64,000 nt of DNA from UBA4582 sp047630175 (GCA_047630175.1 JBLHVI010000005.1:55326-119325); one strand, 5' to 3'. Positions 45,437 through 54,560 are shown, counted from the first letter of the stretch. Notes: a model not told the origin generated them from the sequence alone. Numbers and translations: made by a program.

Positions 45437-46981
45437 CTAAAGACTGTCGATTTTTTCTCGATATTGCGCGGCGGTCGCCTTAATGGCCGTTAATTCCTGC
45501 ACGTCAATCCGCTCATAATTCGAGTACATCATGCGCATCCGGTGATGCGTGGCAAACCTCTTTTGATGCCTGTCAAGAAATTCCCAATAGAGTACGTTAA
45601 AGGGACATGCGCCTTCGCCGCTGCGAAGACTCACATCGTACGCGCAAGTCTTACAGTGATCCCCCATCCGCTGAATGTACTTACCCGAAGATATATAGGG
45701 TTTAGTCGCCACTAACCCGCCGTCGGCAAATTGGCTCATGCCTCGCGTGTTGGGCAATTCAACCCAGTCCAAGGCATCAATGTAGATACCTAAATACCAA
45801 GCATCAACCGCCTCAGGCTCAACCCCCAACAACAGCGCGAAGTTGCCCGTCACCATTAAACGTTGAATATGGTGCGCGTAGGCGTAGTCAAGCGATTGAT
45901 TAATCGCTACAGACATGCATTTCATTTTTGTTTCACCCGTCCAATAAAATGCCGGTAATGCCGCCTTGTGCTCGAGGCCGTTCATCGTTGCGTAGCCCGG
46001 CATATTCATCCAGTAAACGCCGCGCATAAATTCACGCCAGCCAATGATCTGTCTGACAAAGCCTTCAATCTGCGGGAGTGAAACGGTGTCTTGATGGGAC
46101 TCCCAATAGTCAAGCGCACCCTGCACAACTTCACGCGGTGAAATTAACTTCGTGTTCAAACTGAAGGACAAGCGCGAGTGAAACAACGACCAACCACGGT
46201 CGGTCAAGGCATCTTGATAGGTACCGAACTGAGGAAGACACTGTTCTAAGAAAAATGCTAAAAGCTTCAGCGCGGCTTGCCGATCGACCGGCCATATCAA
46301 TGTTTGACCTTCGATTGTGCCAAGGGTTTGCACCTTATGCCGAGCCAGTCGATCAAGAATATCTGCCACCGGCGTTTCGAACAACAACGGATCGGGGACC
46401 GCCACCTTAGGGGGCAGCTTCTTACGATTTTCGGCATCAAAATTCCATTTCCCACCCAAGGGCTTGGCGCCTTGCATAAGAATGCCGGTTTCGCGCCGCA
46501 CCCGGCGGTAAAAAGTTTCCATAACCTGAGCACGATCGACAACAAAATAATCACCCATCGATGCGGACGCAATAAAGAAATGTTCCGAGTCGACCACTGT
46601 CACCTTCGGCTCGCAAGACGCAGCCCAGCGGCGAAGCTGTTCGGCTACGCGATATTCGTCTGGCTGCTGGTAGTCTATTTGCTCGACGGCGTGCTCTACC
46701 GCGAGGTGATCTAGCAAAACCGGTAAACTATCGAAGTCCACGGTATCGTCGAGCGTAAGATAAACAACCCGGTGCCCTGCCTGTCTCAGCCAGTCTGCGA
46801 AGGCCGCCATCGCTGCAAAATATCCGCAGACCTTTTGCACATGGTGGCGCGCATAATCGGTCTCTTGCCGCAATTCTGCCAACACATATACAATGTGAGG
46901 ATCAATGGCGTTGTACCAGCTGTGTTGCTGGTTGAGCTGATCGCCCAAGATAAGGCGTAAATTTGATGTTAGTTGCGTCAT
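45437..46981 (-). CDS. Fe-S bacterial cryptochrome/(6-4) photolyase (PhrB-like)
   Basis: A 514-residue light-driven DNA repair or signalling flavoprotein of the FeS-BCP class. It begins with LRLILGDQLN, the PhrB-type N-terminus, followed by the photolyase-related Rossmann domain. The catalytic helical domain includes GWSLFHSRLSFSLNTKLI and RQIIGWREFMRGVYW. Four cysteines at about residues 355, 443, 446 and 459 (within MKCMSV, HCKTCA, GACPFN) fit the [4Fe-4S] cluster; from memory Agrobacterium PhrB has them at 350, 438, 441 and 454, the same spacing. The likely cofactors are FAD and a lumazine antenna. It is divergent from an alpha/beta hydrolase gene. Confidence 0.9.
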   Translation of the reverse strand: MTQLTSNLRLILGDQLNQQHSWYNAIDPHIVYVLAELRQETDYARHHVQKVCGYFAAMAAFADWLRQAGHRVVYLTLDDTVDFDSLPVLLDHLAVEHAVEQIDYQQPDEYRVAEQLRRWAASCEPKVTVVDSEHFFIASASMGDYFVVDRAQVMETFYRRVRRETGILMQGAKPLGGKWNFDAENRKKLPPKVAVPDPLLFETPVADILDRLARHKVQTLGTIEGQTLIWPVDRQAALKLLAFFLEQCLPQFGTYQDALTDRGWSLFHSRLSFSLNTKLISPREVVQGALDYWESHQDTVSLPQIEGFVRQIIGWREFMRGVYWMNMPGYATMNGLEHKAALPAFYWTGETKMKCMSVAINQSLDYAYAHHIQRLMVTGNFALLLGVEPEAVDAWYLGIYIDALDWVELPNTRGMSQFADGGLVATKPYISSGKYIQRMGDHCKTCAYDVSLRSGEGACPFNVLYWEFLDRHQKRFATHHRMRMMYSNYERIDVQELTAIKATAAQYREKIDSL

Positions 46982-47119
46982 AGCGATGATATACGCGATG
47001 TTGGCCTGAAAAGATCAGCCGGTCGATTCGAAGAACCAATCCAGCGGCGCAAGACACGCGTAAACGTGATATCAAACTAATCCTATATTTGTTAAAAACG
47101 ACAACATTTGGCACTTTTT

Positions 47120-47854
47120 ATGCGCAATATATCCTTGCCTTCCAACACCCGACTATTCAACGAGGCATTCAGCTGGACAGAATTTCCACGCCTGTTTTTG
47201 CATGCGCCAGACCTGCTAACTCAACGGCGTGGAAACGGCGAACGCGTATTGGTGTTCCCCGGCTTTGGTGCGGGTGATTTTTCAACCCTCGTGCTACGCA
47301 ATTATCTCGGCTACCTCGGCTATAACGCGGCAGGCTGGCAACAAGGAATTAATATGGGTGACGTCATGGCTATGATCGGCCAGCTCACGAAGGCCGTTCG
47401 CCGCGAGGCAGAGCGTAGTCAAAATCCGCTAATCCTGATCGGTTGGAGCCTCGGAGGTTATCTCGCCAGAGAAGTCGCTCGTGAACTGCCCGGCATGGTT
47501 AGCCAGGTGATCACCATGGGTAGCCCAATAATCGGTGGTCCTAAATACACACGCGTCGCGCCGCTGTTCCACGGTAACGGCATGAACCTAGATATGATAG
47601 AGCAAGCCGTCGAGTTACGTGACCAAACACCGTTGAACCTGCCCATTACTAACATCTACTCGAAAAGTGATGGGGTGGTTGCCTGGGAAGCCTGCATTGA
47701 CCACAAGTCGGCAGCGGTAGATCACTTCGAAGTCGCAAGCACCCATCTGGGACTGGGCTTTTCCGCCGATGTGTTTCGCATCGTAGCGCGCCAACTCGCC
47801 AAAAACCTGACGGCGATGAATGCGTCTAAGGAGCACAATTCACCAGCGTTATAA
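47120..47854 (+). CDS. Alpha/beta hydrolase (esterase/lipase-like)
   Basis: A 244-residue alpha/beta-hydrolase. The oxyanion strand is RVLVFPGFGAGD near residue 42, and the nucleophile elbow LIGWSLGGYLAREVA near 111 gives the catalytic Ser. ITMGSPIIGGP and NIYSKSDGVV (catalytic Asp region) follow, and the STHLGLGFS segment near 212 supplies the His. The PGF and TMGSP motifs resemble PGAP1/lipase-type esterases. The substrate is unknown. ATG 47120 is preferred over TTG 47108; no strong ribosome site is visible. Confidence 0.8.
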   Translation: MRNISLPSNTRLFNEAFSWTEFPRLFLHAPDLLTQRRGNGERVLVFPGFGAGDFSTLVLRNYLGYLGYNAAGWQQGINMGDVMAMIGQLTKAVRREAERSQNPLILIGWSLGGYLAREVARELPGMVSQVITMGSPIIGGPKYTRVAPLFHGNGMNLDMIEQAVELRDQTPLNLPITNIYSKSDGVVAWEACIDHKSAAVDHFEVASTHLGLGFSADVFRIVARQLAKNLTAMNASKEHNSPAL

Positions 47855-47958
47855 CAATCCTGCGCAGAACACGTTAAAGTGAACCCGTGGCGAAAAGATC
47901 CTCGACAGAGTGATATCGCGCGCGTACAACCCTCCTACATCAGCAGCAGAGCACATTC

Positions 47959-48810
47959 ATGAACAACAACGATATCTTGCGACGACTTCGCTACACCTTC
48001 GAACTCAACGACAAGTCAATGATCAACACCTTCGCCGAAGGCGGCCTTAGCACAGACCGAGAACACATCAGCGACTGGCTGAAAAGAGACGACGACCCTG
48101 CTTACGAGGAATGTCCTGATGTTATGCTTGCCGCCTTTCTGAATGGCTTGATTAACCTTAAGCGCGGTAAACGTGAGGGTGAGCAGCCAGCTCCGGAAGA
48201 GCGCCTGACCAATAACAATATTTTCATGAAACTCAAGATTGCCCTCAACCTACAAGCTGAAGACATTCTCGAGATGATGAATCGCTCGGCTTTTCGTCTG
48301 AGCAAACATGAACTTAGCGCCTTCTTCCGCAAAGCTGATCACAAACACTTTCGCAAGTGTCAGGATCAGGTGCTCCGGAATTTCCTCAAGGGGCTACAGT
48401 TGACTCATCGCCCCGGTACAGAGGATGTTGATGGCGACTCTGAAAACGTTGTCGCAACCGACCCCGAAGCCGAAGCAGCGCAACCATCAAGTACTACGCC
48501 AGCAAGTCAGTATTCGAAGCCAGCGGTTGCAGAAACAAACGCGCCAGAGCCAGAACCGGCGGCATCATCACCTTGGTCTTCAGCCGGCCGAAAAACAACG
48601 CCTGCAGCCAAAGAAACGCCTGCGGCTAAAAAAGCGCCCGCGGCTAAAAAAGCGCCTGCGGCCAAAAAAGAGCCTGCGGCCAAAAAAGCTGCGGCTCAAA
48701 CAGCACCAGCAGAAATCGCCGAACCAGCGATCCCAGATACAGCTACCGACACGACACCCTCACCAGACGCACCTGCAGTGGAATCAGTCTGGGGGCGCAA
48801 GAAAACCTAA
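47959..48810 (+). CDS. DUF1456 (YehS-like) protein with histone H1-like tail
   Basis: A 283-residue protein with two DUF1456 repeats: NNNDILRRLRYTFELND at residues 2-18 and NNNIFMKLKIALNLQAED at about 85-102. Each repeat ends with an aromatic/Leu segment (FLNGLINLKRG, FLKGLQLTHR). After residue 155 it is a low-complexity tail: acidic, then five PAAKKA-like units (residues about 215-244), then Pro/Ala-rich to the end. E. coli YehS is about 156 residues and has no such tail. The tail resembles bacterial H1-like proteins, suggesting nucleic acid binding, but this is inference. Function of DUF1456 is unknown. Confidence 0.85.
   Translation: MNNNDILRRLRYTFELNDKSMINTFAEGGLSTDREHISDWLKRDDDPAYEECPDVMLAAFLNGLINLKRGKREGEQPAPEERLTNNNIFMKLKIALNLQAEDILEMMNRSAFRLSKHELSAFFRKADHKHFRKCQDQVLRNFLKGLQLTHRPGTEDVDGDSENVVATDPEAEAAQPSSTTPASQYSKPAVAETNAPEPEPAASSPWSSAGRKTTPAAKETPAAKKAPAAKKAPAAKKEPAAKKAAAQTAPAEIAEPAIPDTATDTTPSPDAPAVESVWGRKKT
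48601..48690 (+). repeat. Five 18-bp tandem units encoding PAAKKA
   Basis: Units at 48601, 48619, 48637, 48655 and 48673 encode PAAKET, PAAKKA, PAAKKA, PAAKKE, PAAKKA. They lie in the tail of the DUF1456 gene and differ at few positions, consistent with slippage. Confidence 0.85.
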
Positions 48811-48857
48811 GATCAATAGTGGTATTTAGATGCCACTCAACGCCGTGCCGAGAGCCG

Positions 48858-50213
48858 TTAGGGGCGCCAAGCACCTCGGGCAATCGGCACAGCGGTCATA
48901 ATACCGTAAATCAACATACCGCCAGCAGCGAAGTAGAATACCTGTTCCAAGCCACCACCAAACACGAGAACCGCCGCGGTTGCTCCACCCACTGCCGTCA
49001 CAAAGCGGAAAATAGTCGCAATAACAGGCCATGTAACGTTACCCGCGCCCTGAGAGGCAAAGTATAGCGACAAGCCGATGCCCTGAAACACATAGAACGG
49101 ACCCACGATTCGCATGTAGCTTTCACCTGCGGCAAACACAGCAGCATTTTCAGTAAACAATCCGACCCACAACGCGGGGAAAATCGCAAAAATTATCCCA
49201 ATAATGCCCGCAATAAACCCAGCGGTGGATGCACCGATCCAGCCTACCCGCTCGGCACGCTGCCATTGACCCGCGCCGATATTGACTCCAACAATCGACG
49301 TCATTGCAGCACCCACACCAAAAACGAGAGGCACCATTAAAAACTCAAGACGCGAGCCTATACCATAACCGGCCAAAGCCTCCGGGCCAAACCGCCCCAC
49401 TAAACCGGTCGTGCTCATGATGCCCAGCACCGTCAATATAGGCGATAGGGACGCTGGCAATGCAACGTTGAAAATATCGCGGACTAAATCCGTATTCAGC
49501 CCTGCCTGGGCTAGCCGCAAGTTCACCGTCACCTCACCGAATACCAGCCTGCCCAGTAGGATTAAAACGTTGAGACAACTTACGCTGATAATCGAGATCG
49601 CCGCACCTGCAATTCCCAGCGCCGGCAATCCACCCCAACCTAGTATCAGCGCGCCAGAAAGCGGAATTTGTAGCAGCGCAGCGACGATCATCAACAGCGC
49701 AGGAAAGCGCATATTCCCCATGCCACGAAATACGGCGCTCAACACATTAGTTGTCCACAGCACCAGCGCACACGGGAACAAAATCCAGCAGTAGTCCATG
49801 GCGACATCAAGGGTCTCTCCCGAGCCGCCAAGAAAACGTAAAAAATGTTCGCCACCCAACATAAATAGCAGCAAAAACACCAATGACCCAGCCGCGGCAA
49901 TAAATAACGCATGCCACACCAACGACTCAGCTCGCTGCCGATGACCTCCACCAAGGGCGCGAGCCAGTGCAGAAGTCACCGCGCCACCGAGCGCGCCGGC
50001 AGACATCATCTGCATCAACATTAATAATGGAAACACCAGTGCAATAGCCGCCAGCGAGGCTGTCCCCATTTGGCCGATGTACCAAACTTCAGCCACGCTC
50101 ACTAACGACTGCACCAAAAACGCAATCGTGTTTGGCCCTGCCATTTTGAGCAACAACAAAAATGGACCCGCTTCAAGTAACTCGCGGGTACGGGCATCGA
50201 TAGCTTTGTTCAC
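48858..50213 (-). CDS. MATE family multidrug efflux transporter
   Basis: A 451-residue, 12-TM cation/drug antiporter of the MATE family. Seen are KMAGPNTIAFLVQSLVSVAE near residue 26, MMSAGALGGAVTSALARALG near 72 and the repeated second half (SPILTVLGIMSTTGLVGRFG near 240, VGVNIGAGQWQRAE near 285). GTG 50213 is chosen because GGAG lies six bases upstream; the open frame to 50294 would begin inside a palindrome that looks like an operator. It is divergent from a MarR regulator gene, which probably controls it. Confidence 0.88.
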   Translation of the reverse strand: MNKAIDARTRELLEAGPFLLLLKMAGPNTIAFLVQSLVSVAEVWYIGQMGTASLAAIALVFPLLMLMQMMSAGALGGAVTSALARALGGGHRQRAESLVWHALFIAAAGSLVFLLLFMLGGEHFLRFLGGSGETLDVAMDYCWILFPCALVLWTTNVLSAVFRGMGNMRFPALLMIVAALLQIPLSGALILGWGGLPALGIAGAAISIISVSCLNVLILLGRLVFGEVTVNLRLAQAGLNTDLVRDIFNVALPASLSPILTVLGIMSTTGLVGRFGPEALAGYGIGSRLEFLMVPLVFGVGAAMTSIVGVNIGAGQWQRAERVGWIGASTAGFIAGIIGIIFAIFPALWVGLFTENAAVFAAGESYMRIVGPFYVFQGIGLSLYFASQGAGNVTWPVIATIFRFVTAVGGATAAVLVFGGGLEQVFYFAAGGMLIYGIMTAVPIARGAWRP

Positions 50214-50282
50214 GTAATTCTCCGTCCGCCAGCGAGCAAATACCCGCAATTTTACGCACAGGCTAACATAGCCTTGATTTAC

Positions 50283-50294
50283 GTGTATATACAC
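50283..50294. promoter_or_regulatory. 12-bp palindrome between MATE and MarR genes
   Basis: GTGTATATACAC is perfectly self-complementary and lies between the divergent starts (50213 and 50337). It is a good candidate MarR operator for regulation of both genes. It is short, so chance is possible. Confidence 0.5.
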
Positions 50295-50336
50295 TTAAAC
50301 TATCAGCTTATTCCTATCAATTAACCCTGGCACACC

Positions 50337-50768
50337 ATGGAAGATATTCTCCATCCTCAATATTGCGTCAGTAATAATCTGCATAAAACGGCGCGAGTCA
50401 TCGGCCGTATATACGGCGAAGAAATGCGTAGCAGTGGCCTACAGCGATCCCAGTTCGCTATTCTCGGTAACCTAACCGCTATCGGTCCTGTCGCCCTTAA
50501 CCAACTGGCTGACGTCCTGTGCATGGAGCGCACAACGCTGTCAAGAAACCTCAAACCACTGGTAAAGCAAGGCTATATCAATATCGCCGCCGCCAAAACC
50601 GATGGTCGTGTCAAAGAAATTTCAATCACCTCTACTGGTCGTGCCAAATACAAACAGGCACTGAAGCTCTGGCGTCATGCGCAGCAGCGTATTATCAATG
50701 CCTATGGAGAAACGCCCTGGCGAACACTGGAAAGGTCGTTAAGGGCACTGCGTTCAATAAACGCTTAA
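50337..50768 (+). CDS. MarR family transcriptional regulator
   Basis: A 143-residue winged-helix dimer. The DNA-reading part is LNQLADVLCMERTTLSRNLKPLVKQGYI near residues 60-87, followed by the wing containing DGRVKEISITSTG. The N-terminal NNLHKTARVIGRIYGEEM helix forms the dimer interface. Most such proteins repress an adjacent efflux gene and release DNA on ligand binding. The divergent MATE gene and the palindrome between them support this. Confidence 0.85.
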   Translation: MEDILHPQYCVSNNLHKTARVIGRIYGEEMRSSGLQRSQFAILGNLTAIGPVALNQLADVLCMERTTLSRNLKPLVKQGYINIAAAKTDGRVKEISITSTGRAKYKQALKLWRHAQQRIINAYGETPWRTLERSLRALRSINA

Positions 50769-50806
50769 GCCCGGTTAATCCCACGAACCACCGATATTGA
50801 TAACGA

Positions 50807-51589
50807 TTATTTCGTCGCAACCAGACAGATGCTCGGACCGTTCTGATGTTGGGGCGCATCGAAATTGGTTTGAATGTCCGTGAAACCAAAATGCCGTAGG
50901 CAACCAAAAATACCTTCTTTGGTCATCCACCGACTGAAAGGCGCCGCACCGCCACAGAAACCGTCCCAGTCGAGCGCATCGCGGTAATTGTATTGATGCA
51001 GTTGATGGGCATAACCTCCGTGGTTTTCCTCGGTCACCGCCGAGAACTTTTCGCTCGACACATTCTCGTTCGCAGCCAAGGCCTCGGCGTCATAATAATG
51101 CGACCAGATCATGACGTTGTCACTGCTGGTCGCCATCAACTCAATCAACTCGCAAGGGTTTAACATGTGGTAAAGCACACCACTGGCGACACAGATATCA
51201 AATTTCTCATCGCTATCGCGTAAATACTCGACAAAATCACCGAGCAAGAACCTCACCTTGTGTAGGTTGTATATTTCTTTAGTAATTAGGCACTTCAAAT
51301 AACTGCGAGTATTGGCCTCGACGGCCAAAATCGACTCAGCGCCCAGCTTTTCCAGCATGTAACTGTGCCCGCCTTCCAGCGGACCCAGCTCTAAAATTCG
51401 CTTTCCTAGCACACCACCCAATAGGTCCATAGACCAGTTGATTCGGTCGTCCTCAAACAACTTAGAGGGACCAGTTGGTACGATATCAGCACCGGGCAAA
51501 CGAGACGACCACTCACCCTCAAATATATTCACCGCGAGTTGCCGGCTGGGCAAGCCACTCACGTAGGCATCGAGAATTTCGTTTGACAT
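50807..51589 (-). CDS. Class I SAM-dependent methyltransferase
   Basis: A 260-residue methyltransferase. The SAM motif I is RILELGPLEGGHSYML near residue 67, with the acidic AVEANTRSYLKC loop, motif II FLLGDFVEYL near 112 and FDICVASGVLYHM near 130. An insert of about 50 aromatic- and His-rich residues (SHYYDAEAL, HGGYAHQLHQYNYR) follows and may cap the substrate. ATG 51589 is used; TTG 51610 would add seven residues. The substrate is unknown. The gene lies downstream of, and convergent with, marR. Confidence 0.78.
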   Translation of the reverse strand: MSNEILDAYVSGLPSRQLAVNIFEGEWSSRLPGADIVPTGPSKLFEDDRINWSMDLLGGVLGKRILELGPLEGGHSYMLEKLGAESILAVEANTRSYLKCLITKEIYNLHKVRFLLGDFVEYLRDSDEKFDICVASGVLYHMLNPCELIELMATSSDNVMIWSHYYDAEALAANENVSSEKFSAVTEENHGGYAHQLHQYNYRDALDWDGFCGGAAPFSRWMTKEGIFGCLRHFGFTDIQTNFDAPQHQNGPSICLVATK

Positions 51590-51974
51590 GGACTGGCACT
51601 CTTTCGGCAAGTAAAAACTATCCTGACTATGAGTATGGCATTTTTCCGTTAGAAAGAAATATGGATTACTGCGTCGCTTTGTCTCATCCGCGGCAAGATT
51701 CTAGTGACCCGCATGACCAGAGCCCCGGGGTAACACACCCATGCCCGAATATGCGAAGCTGGCTTCATTTGAGGGAGCCACAGCATCAGTAAATACCATT
51801 ACCGTCAGACCCCATTCGCGCCACGCCTATCACCGCGCTGGACTGCAGGCGCAAAGACTTGTAGTTTTAGGCCTCACTATGTTTGTTGAGGTCATGGAAC
51901 TATAGTGCCAGCGCGTGCGTCGTTGCCATAAGTAATTCGTCCCAACATATTTCCAGCAATCACAGGAATGCCAG
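51590..51974. other. 385-bp intergenic region
   Basis: Between the divergent methyltransferase and six-TM protein genes. I see no family-like gene or clear operator. One 54-codon frame (51741-51905, rightward) is open but lacks similarity and a ribosome site. Confidence 0.5.
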
Positions 51975-52613
51975 ATGAACGAAATTCGACAGAGAGTAAC
52001 GGACAATTTCCCCAGTGCGTTGCTAACCCTGCTTAGCATCGTGCAAGCATTAGCCGTTGAATTACTCTGGTCTCATGTACTTGAGACGCCCTACCTTTTC
52101 GCGTTTAACTGGGTTTCATTTATCGCTTGGATCCAAATAATCGCCACATTTATGGGGATCATATTGATCTGGGTAGTCTACTCGAGCAGTGCCATGCGCT
52201 TCCGCTGGGTACCTGCCATCAGTGATTCAGTGCTGCCATTTTTGATTGGAATCTTGGAATTTACACTGGTAGAAACCCTGGGGCCAGAAGACATTGGACT
52301 GTGGTTAATTTTACTCGCTATGGTCTTCGCGATGATGCATCGGATCACCCATCACACCATGAAGCGTGCCAGACAAGACCCCGCTAACGCTGGTTTTTTT
52401 AATGGCCGCAAACCTGCGGTGCTACGTGACTTTGTGGTTGAGATACTCTCGATAACCGGCCTGTCGCTCGCGGGCTTGATCGTCATAGCGACTGGACATA
52501 ATGGCGCCGTGGCTTTATTTTTTCTAATGTGCGCTATTGCTTTGCTGGGCGGGACCTTCTACCAAACCGCAAGTTTTTGGGCGTATTCCATCGCTGAAGA
52601 TGCTGAGAAGTGA
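51975..52613 (+). CDS. Hypothetical six-TM membrane protein
   Basis: A 212-residue inner-membrane protein with about six hydrophobic helices (around residues 13-33, 40-70, 76-98, 104-122, 151-172 and 175-200). Between helices 4 and 5 lies a charged cytoplasmic loop, MHRITHHTMKRARQDP, rich in His and Arg. AGGA lies nine bases before ATG 51975. I do not recognise a family. It is followed at 76 bp by the isomerase-like gene on the same strand; a functional link is not evident. Confidence 0.68.
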   Translation: MNEIRQRVTDNFPSALLTLLSIVQALAVELLWSHVLETPYLFAFNWVSFIAWIQIIATFMGIILIWVVYSSSAMRFRWVPAISDSVLPFLIGILEFTLVETLGPEDIGLWLILLAMVFAMMHRITHHTMKRARQDPANAGFFNGRKPAVLRDFVVEILSITGLSLAGLIVIATGHNGAVALFFLMCAIALLGGTFYQTASFWAYSIAEDAEK

Positions 52614-52689
52614 CAGATACCTGCGCGCAGGTCACCGCAAAAATTGCATTGCAGGCATTAACACTGAAAATATCGGAGGCTAATTTACG

Positions 52690-53286
52690 ATGCCCAAAAT
52701 AATCGACTTTTACTGGGACCTAGGCTCCACCAACACCTACTTTGCGATCAAGTTATTGACACCCATCGCCGAAAAGCATGGCGCTGAAATCAATTGGCAC
52801 CCCTTCAATGTTGGGCATGTGTTTCAGGCCAACAACTATGTCCTCATGAACGAGCCAAAAGCGAAGCTACGGAATCGTAAAGATGACCTCATGCGCTGGG
52901 CAAAAAAATATGATCTGCCCTTCAGCGTACCAAGTGCTTTTCCCATTAAAACCAGCCGTGCGTTGAGAGGCGCTATCGGCATGCGCCAATGGCACAAAGA
53001 GGTTGAGTTCATTGAAGCAATTTTTGCCGCCTACTGGGAAAACGGAGATGGCAGTATTGGTGAATATGCCAGACTGCGTGAGATTGCAGCGTCACTCGAC
53101 GTCGACCCAGAAGCGTTTGAATCGGTTGCTGAAAGTGACGACACTCGGCAGCAGCTTGTTGACTCGACAAACATGGCATTAGAGCGCGGTGTCTTTGGCG
53201 TACCCACCATCGGCATCGATAACGCACTTTACTGGGGTAAAGACCGCATGGAGTTCGTCGATGATCATCTGTCGCGGCTGCAGTAA
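52690..53286 (+). CDS. 2-hydroxychromene-2-carboxylate isomerase-like (DsbA/kappa-GST fold)
   Basis: A 198-residue thioredoxin-fold protein. IIDFYWDLGSTNTYFAIKL at residues 4-22 includes the Ser that in these enzymes contacts glutathione. SVPSAFPIKTSRALRGAIG near residue 80 and the cis-Pro segment GVFGVPTIGI near 176 are typical. HCCA isomerases rearrange a ring-cleavage product in naphthalene degradation with glutathione, but many homologues have other, unknown roles. No aromatic degradation genes are nearby. GGAGG lies upstream of ATG 52690. Confidence 0.82.
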   Translation: MPKIIDFYWDLGSTNTYFAIKLLTPIAEKHGAEINWHPFNVGHVFQANNYVLMNEPKAKLRNRKDDLMRWAKKYDLPFSVPSAFPIKTSRALRGAIGMRQWHKEVEFIEAIFAAYWENGDGSIGEYARLREIAASLDVDPEAFESVAESDDTRQQLVDSTNMALERGVFGVPTIGIDNALYWGKDRMEFVDDHLSRLQ

Positions 53287-53321
53287 TTCGACACCTGCCG
53301 CCATGTAACTACCACGTCGCC

Positions 53322-53765
53322 TTAAAGCTGTTCTGGTGCGTGGCTAACAAACGCCTTCCACACATCATCCATCTTCGGTAACCAGGCAACCAACACCGGA
53401 GTTTTCGCCTCGTCAGCGCTCATGCCTTTACTTAATTGCAGATAGCGAAACAAAAAAGCTGAAACACGCGCATTGACGGCGCAATGAACCCAAACCTTGT
53501 TGCCTTTGAGCGAGTCCATATAGCCTGAAAATCTCGCGAAGTGCTCCTCGGTTGGCGCATCGAAAGGCACCGGAATATGGATGTAAGTCATCCCTAGCGC
53601 GGCGATTATACGGCCTTCATCAGCTAAGGCATTTTCACTATCCGGCATCGCCAAGTTTATAATAGCGTCGTACCCACCTGCAGCAATTTCGGCAAATTGC
53701 GCGGCAGTGGGTTGACCGGATGAAGCTATGCCATCCGTCACTTGAAAATGATTAAGTATCGTCAT
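53322..53765 (-). CDS. DUF442-like protein tyrosine phosphatase family protein
   Basis: A 147-residue protein with a dual-specificity-phosphatase-like fold. It has DGIASSGQPTAAQFAEIA near residue 11, DAIINLAMPDSEN near 33 and the putative active loop VHCAVNARVSAF near 92 (Cys-X4-Arg, the DUF442-type variant of the phosphatase motif). The Cys and Arg are present, but activity has not been shown for many relatives. ATG 53765 gives the family N-terminus; the frame opens to 53822. The substrate is unknown. Confidence 0.75.
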   Translation of the reverse strand: MTILNHFQVTDGIASSGQPTAAQFAEIAAGGYDAIINLAMPDSENALADEGRIIAALGMTYIHIPVPFDAPTEEHFARFSGYMDSLKGNKVWVHCAVNARVSAFLFRYLQLSKGMSADEAKTPVLVAWLPKMDDVWKAFVSHAPEQL

Positions 53766-53833
53766 ATTTCTGCCTACCTGTTTGGCGTTATCACGTCGGG
53801 TGACGGTCAATGACCGAGGCAAATTCCGGCGCT

Positions 53834-54331
53834 TTAGCGAGCCTTGAGCGTAAGTTGGAATACTGCACCGTCGGTAGTTTCGACATCGATATTGAAGCTA
53901 CCGTCCTCTGCCTTGCTATACCCAAGGGTGCTAATGCCGCCCTCACTGGCAGAGACAAAACTCACACTGTTTTGGCCCATCTCAGCCAGTGACATGGTCT
54001 GCGCACTCGGTGTTCGTGGCGAGAAACCCGGGTCCCACTGCTGGATCCGCAACACCAGCGTGTCGTTTTCCTCCTCGATGACAATCAATTCCACCATGCT
54101 AGTTTTTCCGTCACCCGTCATTCGCACCAGTGAGGCGATAGACCCAGATGTTGGCATAATCCAGTTTTCCTCGAGCGTGACCCCGGGTCCTGCCGGACCC
54201 ACCCAGGCGCCAGACATCCACGCCAAATCACTCACCGAACGCTCTTCGGCAAAAGCCGACGGTAACACCAGCAACAAACTGATGACTAGAGCGAACGTAA
54301 TAGATTTTTGCCTAGACCAACATCTCGTCAT
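53834..54331 (-). CDS. DUF6265-like secreted protein
   Basis: A 165-residue protein with a signal peptide: basic residues, then a hydrophobic core (about 12-26) and probable cleavage after SAFA. The mature part has LAWMSGAWVG near residue 36, LEENWIMP near 52 and IEEENDTLVLRIQQWDP near 82, which fit the DUF6265 (lipocalin-like beta-barrel) pattern. Function unknown. ATG 54331 puts the signal peptide at the N-terminus; an upstream frame to 54469 is not needed. It is divergent from a LysR gene, with an inverted repeat 23 bp upstream. Confidence 0.72.
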   Translation of the reverse strand: MTRCWSRQKSITFALVISLLLVLPSAFAEERSVSDLAWMSGAWVGPAGPGVTLEENWIMPTSGSIASLVRMTGDGKTSMVELIVIEEENDTLVLRIQQWDPGFSPRTPSAQTMSLAEMGQNSVSFVSASEGGISTLGYSKAEDGSFNIDVETTDGAVFQLTLKAR

Positions 54332-54353
54332 CTTTGAGGCTCCGTGTGATTGA

Positions 54354-54373
54354 ATTATCGTAGTCTCGATAAT
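54354..54373. promoter_or_regulatory. Inverted repeat upstream of the DUF6265 gene
   Basis: ATTATCG (54354-54360) and CGATAAT (54367-54373), 6-bp spacer. The central TAGTCTCGA (54361-54369) recurs at 54596-54604 before the LysR gene. It is a probable LysR-type operator for the divergent pair. Confidence 0.45.
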
Positions 54374-54560
54374 AGACCACGTTAGGCGGTTAATGGCAAT
54401 TCGAATGGCTGCTACATCCCAGCCAAGCATCAAAGAATCAAGCAACCTATGCAACCACCATGCTGACATACCTTCCCACGATCACGCCTTCGTAAGGGCG
54501 CCCAATTGTGCATTATTACCCTATGTCTTGAGCACATATACGGGTTAAAGTGCTGTATTC

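Noticed and set aside
48601..48690. 18-bp tandem repeat considered as a CRISPR-like or mobile repeat
   Set aside because: The units are contiguous without spacers and in frame in a coding region, so they are a protein repeat.
51741..51905. 54-codon rightward open frame in the 385-bp gap
   Set aside because: No ribosome site, no recognisable motif and short enough to arise by chance.
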